This document shows positions 41,937-44,237 of a stretch of DNA of 44,237 nucleotides, piece by piece. The notes under the pieces were generated by a model, which was not told the origin of the DNA, did not search any database, and saw nothing but the letters and a program-made list of their open reading frames with translations. The position numbers and the translations under genes are program-made. The stretch comes from Azoarcus sp031555955 (GTDB lineage: Bacteria; Pseudomonadota; Gammaproteobacteria; Burkholderiales; Rhodocyclaceae), in NCBI GenBank assembly GCA_031555955.1, contig JAVBTY010000047.1, forward strand, positions 1 to 44,237, written 5' to 3'. The first letter of the stretch is position 1, and each line of letters starts with the position of its first letter.

Positions 41937-42802
41937 GGTTTGCTCCCGCCTGTATTGCTGTTGATTCCGGTCAGAAACCGGGCTTCCGACTGCGTGGGCC
42001 GATCCCTGGCCCAGTCCGGCACTTCTGGCGCCATGCCCTCCCAGGCATGCCGCGGATAGGGGAAGCTGACGCGGTACCACGACCGCCCGCCGTGACAGCC
42101 GTAGCAGACATCGCCGCCCTTTTCCGTGGCGAGCTGCTCGATGGCTTCAGGCTTCAGATAATTCACCTGGTGCCGCGTCGTGCGGAAAGTCGCATGGCAG
42201 GTCAGGCAGTTGTTTTCCATCGAGTCGCGCACTTCCGTCCAGGGCGGAAGACCCATCGACTCAGCCGGAAACTGCCCGTGACACATCAGGCACAGTTCCG
42301 GATTGGTATTCTTGCGCAGCACATGCGCGGTGTTTTTCGTATCGGGCGGCGTCACCGCCTTGTCGCGCGGATCATTGCCCTGGTGACAGGTGTTGCATTT
42401 CATCTGCATGACCTGCGCGGCATAGGGCGATTTGAGATGCCGCCAGTGGAACGTCCCCTGCTCCCCATCGTAGGTATCCAGGGTCTGGTACCACGCCAGC
42501 GAATCCGCCGCCTTCACCCCGGCCAAGGATTCCTTGCGCACCGTGTTATTTACAATTTCCTGGTGACAGGAAAGGCATTTCTCGTCGGTCGCGCTATCAA
42601 TCGCGGGTTTGAAGTGCACCGGATCCCATCGCGCGCGTTCGTAATCGGCCGGAGCCTGCGCCGCCACCGCGCTGCCAGCCGCAGCCGATGATTCCGCCGC
42701 CGGAGCGGAAGCCTTTGTTTTGGGCGCTGAAACCAGATACATCGCACCCACCGTGGCGCAGATGATGGCGACCAGCAAAATCACCTTCTTGCGGAGCTGC
42801 AT
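41933..42802 (-). CDS. Pentahaem c-type cytochrome, membrane-anchored, donor to the molybdoenzyme
   Basis: A 289-residue multihaem cytochrome. The N-terminal helix (KKVILLVAIICATVGAMYLVS) is a membrane anchor or uncleaved signal. A Ser/Ala-rich linker leads to five CxxCH motifs: CLSCH, CNTCH, CLMCH, CLTCH and CYGCH. It sits directly before the catalytic subunit with a GTGA overlap, and since no quinol-oxidising DmsC/NrfD subunit is present, it probably passes electrons between the membrane pool and the FeS subunit. The ATG at 42802 is preferred because the hydrophobic segment follows immediately; the frame continues far upstream only as antisense of a repeat gene. Confidence 0.92.
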   Translation of the reverse strand: MQLRKKVILLVAIICATVGAMYLVSAPKTKASAPAAESSAAAGSAVAAQAPADYERARWDPVHFKPAIDSATDEKCLSCHQEIVNNTVRKESLAGVKAADSLAWYQTLDTYDGEQGTFHWRHLKSPYAAQVMQMKCNTCHQGNDPRDKAVTPPDTKNTAHVLRKNTNPELCLMCHGQFPAESMGLPPWTEVRDSMENNCLTCHATFRTTRHQVNYLKPEAIEQLATEKGGDVCYGCHGGRSWYRVSFPYPRHAWEGMAPEVPDWARDRPTQSEARFLTGINSNTGGSKP

Positions 42803-42827
42803 GGCGATTCCATTTCGTGAAAATGAA

Positions 42828-42851
42828 AAAAGGGGGACGTATCCCCCTTTT
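42828..42851 (-). terminator. Intrinsic terminator between the MSG-repeat gene and the cytochrome gene
   Basis: A 10-bp stem of AAAAGGGGGA (42828-42837) with TCCCCCTTTT (42842-42851) and the 4-nt loop CGTA; on the minus strand it is continued by further T residues (the A-run starts at 42826). It begins 10 bases after the MSG gene stop. Because the cytochrome gene starts only about 25 bases further, it likely works as a partial terminator that lowers expression of the enzyme genes relative to the repeat protein. Confidence 0.8.
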
Positions 42852-42861
42852 ACCGCGCGGC

Positions 42862-43230
42862 TTACTTCTTGTTGCCGCTCATGCCGGACATGCCGCTCAT
42901 GCCGGACATGCCCTTCTGGCCGGACATACCGCTCATGCCTTCCTGGCCGGACATGCCGCTCATGCCCTTCTGGCCGGACATGCCGCTCATGCCTTCCTGG
43001 CCAGACATGCCGCTCATGCCGGACATACCCTTCTGACCGGACATGCCGCTCATGCCTTCCTGACCGGACATGCCGCTCATGCCGGACATACCCTTCTGGC
43101 CGGACATGCCGCTCATGCCTTCCTGGCCAGACATACCGCTCATGCCGGACATGCCCTTCTGCTGGGCCATGGCGACGCCAGCCATGCACATCATCATCAG
43201 ACCAACGATCACAGTTTTGCGAGCTTTCAT
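42862..43230 (-). CDS. Secreted methionine-rich MSG-repeat protein
   Basis: A 122-residue protein: a 22-residue signal peptide (MKARKTVIVGLMMMCMAGVAMA) and a 100-residue mature part made almost only of Met-Ser-Gly triplets interrupted by QEG and QKG. By count 23 of the 100 mature residues are Met. The pattern is a 21-residue unit, (MSG)3-QEG-(MSG)2-QKG, repeated three times, then (MSG)2-QEG-(MSG)2-QKG and (MSG)4-NKK. GAGGAAGTG lies before the ATG. There is no known domain. Met-rich periplasmic proteins can bind copper or act as sacrificial oxidant scavengers; neither is shown. The gene lies between a sigma-54-controlled secreted protein gene and the cytochrome gene. Confidence 0.85.
   Translation of the reverse strand: MKARKTVIVGLMMMCMAGVAMAQQKGMSGMSGMSGQEGMSGMSGQKGMSGMSGMSGQEGMSGMSGQKGMSGMSGMSGQEGMSGMSGQKGMSGMSGQEGMSGMSGQKGMSGMSGMSGMSGNKK
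42874..43152 (-). repeat. In-gene tandem repeat (9-bp MSG triplet, 63-bp higher-order unit)
   Basis: The DNA coding the mature MSG protein is a near-perfect tandem array of the 9-bp unit ATGAGCGGC and its synonyms, organised in 63-bp super-units. Third-position variation (for example GGC/GGT/GGA and ATG-TCC versus ATG-AGC) shows two alternating Ser codons. Such arrays readily change length by slippage or recombination, so the number of repeats may differ between strains. Confidence 0.9.
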
Positions 43231-43380
43231 CTCTTCACTTCCTCATGAGGTTTGGTTTGCACCACCTGGAGCCGTCAGGCCATTTCGACGTTTCCTGGTG
43301 TGATGCGGGGGAGCCTGGTGTGCTGGAACGGGTTTCCCTGCAGCGGAAATCCCGCGCCCTGCGCGCCCTGGCGATTCTTT

Positions 43381-43665
43381 TTACTGCCGGTGGTAGCCTC
43401 GTATATCGTATCTGCCTGTCATTCCAGCCCGGGTGAATGGCGTGTACCACGCCCCCTGGCTGTCAAAAACGTCCAGCGATGCTGGGTACGGCTCGTCAAT
43501 ACCGTGAAATGCTGTCTTTTTATCGAGCGGACGCGCCTCCCTGATTACCGGCGCATCCTCCCTGCGATGGTCGGGAGCCGTTCCGGCGACATAAGCCGGA
43601 GACCCGGCGGCCTGCGCCATCCCCGCCACAACAAGCACGCCTATTCCAGACAGCAGCCGTTTCAT
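43381..43665 (-). CDS. Small secreted protein of unknown function, first gene of the sigma-54 operon
   Basis: A 94-residue protein. The signal peptide MKRLLSGIGVLVVAGMAQA is cleaved before AGSP. The mature 75 residues are polar and rich in Pro, Arg, Asp and Tyr (DHRREDAPVIREARPLDKK, IDEPYPASLDVFDSQGAWYTPF) with no cysteine and no known domain. The ATG at 43665 is preferred over a GTG at 43671 because GAGG is eight bases upstream. It is the first gene downstream of the sigma-54 promoter, so it may be a periplasmic partner of the molybdoenzyme system. Confidence 0.72.
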   Translation of the reverse strand: MKRLLSGIGVLVVAGMAQAAGSPAYVAGTAPDHRREDAPVIREARPLDKKTAFHGIDEPYPASLDVFDSQGAWYTPFTRAGMTGRYDIRGYHRQ

Positions 43666-43802
43666 TTGCACATCCTCGCCATCCCCGCCCAGGCTGCGGC
43701 AGGTTGCTGATATTCACAATCATCCCGTACAACGCCTGCCCTTTCATGCCGGAACCAGGCATCGCCAGCGGGAGCTGTTCCGTCCCTTGGCATCAGATCT
43801 AC

Positions 43803-43818
43803 AGCAACTTCAGTGCCA
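43803..43818 (-). promoter_or_regulatory. Sigma-54 (-24/-12) promoter of the molybdoenzyme operon
   Basis: On the minus strand the sequence reads TGGCACTGAAGTTGCT, matching the consensus TGGCAC-N5-TTGCW at every defined base, with the invariant GG and GC ten bases apart. The predicted start of transcription is near 43791. The first gene starts 126 bases further on. A sigma-54 activator gene lies in the same region (34411-35742). Confidence 0.85.
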
Positions 43819-43835
43819 ACTTTGTCACGAATGCT

Positions 43836-43848
43836 TAACACATTGATA
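43836..43848 (-). promoter_or_regulatory. IHF-type binding site between promoter and enhancer palindromes
   Basis: The minus strand reads TATCAATGTGTTA, a full match to the IHF consensus WATCAANNNNTTR. It lies about 45-57 bases upstream of the predicted transcription start, in an AT-rich patch. IHF bending between enhancer and promoter is standard at sigma-54 promoters. A 13-base match is short, so position adds much of the weight. Confidence 0.65.
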
Positions 43849-43895
43849 AACAGGACATGTTTTAAAAATGGCGCGGAGCGTGGGCAGCATCATTT

Positions 43896-43912
43896 CCTGC
43901 CATTCTGGCAGG
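43896..43912. promoter_or_regulatory. Enhancer-like palindrome 1 (putative activator site)
   Basis: CCTGCCATTCTGGCAGG is a perfect 7+3+7 inverted repeat. Its centre is about 113 bases upstream of the predicted start, typical for a sigma-54 activator site. It shares the core CTGCCA-N3-TGGCAG with a second palindrome 65 bases away. Confidence 0.65.
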
Positions 43913-43959
43913 GCATAACCTGCATTCAGGCGATTTCTCCCGGATAGCAGCCAGACATG

Positions 43960-43978
43960 GCCTGCCATAATGGCAGGC
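43960..43978. promoter_or_regulatory. Enhancer-like palindrome 2 (putative activator site)
   Basis: GCCTGCCATAATGGCAGGC is a perfect 8+3+8 inverted repeat, sharing the CCTGCCA-N3-TGGCAGG core with palindrome 1. Centre-to-centre distance is 65 bases, about six helical turns, so two activator dimers would lie on nearly the same face. It is about 178 bases upstream of the predicted start. Confidence 0.65.
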
Positions 43979-44077
43979 ATGCAGGATTCGATGGCTTGCT
44001 GCTGAAGAAGGAATGCTGCGCGGGAACAGGGTGAAACGCTGGCGGCAGGCTGCCAGAGACGGCAGCGGAAACGGAAC

Positions 44078-44099
44078 GGGCGTCCGCAAAGGGACGCCC
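44078..44099 (-). terminator. Terminator hairpin downstream of the SRP RNA gene
   Basis: GGGCGTCC (44078-44085) pairs with GGACGCCC (44092-44099) around a 6-nt loop. On the minus strand it follows the SRP RNA 3' end by about 13 bases and is continued by GTTCCGTTTCC, a weak T-rich tail. It is suited to end the SRP RNA transcript. Confidence 0.65.
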
Positions 44100-44111
44100 G
44101 CTGTCTGTTCT

Positions 44112-44213
<102 letters not shown>

Positions 44214-44237
44214 GGCGCGGATTGTATCAGCTCGCCC

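Noticed and set aside
42874..43152. Regular repeats that could suggest a CRISPR array
   Set aside because: The repeats are contiguous 9-bp coding triplets without unique spacers and lie in frame within a signal-peptide protein.

Overview
The window reads as chromosomal DNA of a GC-rich betaproteobacterium, probably of the Rhodocyclales or Nitrosomonadales. This rests on a complete exosortase A (XrtA) exopolysaccharide locus of the type found there, a long-form QueF, a short bacterial SRP RNA, a stand-alone hpnC, and c-type cytochromes with a DMSO-reductase-family respiratory operon. The taxonomic placement is inference from gene content.

Layout. 1-138: right end of an IS5-family element. 388-2204 (minus): lytic transglycosylase and corrinoid adenosyltransferase, divergent from alaS (2344-4965). 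5133-9586 (plus): PAS-GGDEF diguanylate cyclase, a scar of a deleted ABC-transporter/lipocalin operon, hpnC, and a glucan-exporter-type ABC protein. 9840-27300 (plus): 14 tightly packed genes of the XrtA exopolysaccharide system: export lipoprotein, chain-length protein, tyrosine autokinase, beta-barrel, ATPase, UDP-GlcNAc epimerase, deacetylase, FemAB-like protein, three glycosyltransferases, exosortase, amidotransferase and a Wzy/ligase-like polymerase. 27634-29454 (minus): small cytochrome c, QueF and an unknown secreted protein.

29631-34130 (minus) is a compact, overlapping seven-gene operon: HMA-like protein, ferritin-like protein, three small membrane-associated proteins, a P1B ATPase with an SCA rather than CPC membrane motif, and FeoA. 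Its composition resembles the iron-organelle (ferrosome, fez) clusters and is the best candidate here for an under-described cell-biological system.

34411-43978 (minus) is a self-contained respiratory regulon. A sensor kinase carrying a periplasmic CxxCH haem motif and a sigma-54 activator lie next to an operon for a small secreted protein, a methionine-rich MSG-repeat secreted protein, a pentahaem cytochrome, a DMSO-reductase-family catalytic subunit, a four-cluster ferredoxin subunit and a TorD-type chaperone. Upstream of that operon the sequence shows a full sigma-54 control region: a -24/-12 promoter, a perfect IHF-type site, and two related palindromes placed like enhancer sites. The window ends with the SRP RNA gene and its terminator.

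How the genes fit together: the EPS genes build, modify and export a polysaccharide. The fez-like operon would sequester iron. The sigma-54 regulon would sense a redox or ligand signal at a periplasmic haem and induce a periplasmic molybdoenzyme whose substrate cannot be read from sequence. The abundance of methionine in its co-regulated secreted partner suggests sulfoxide or oxidant chemistry as one testable idea.
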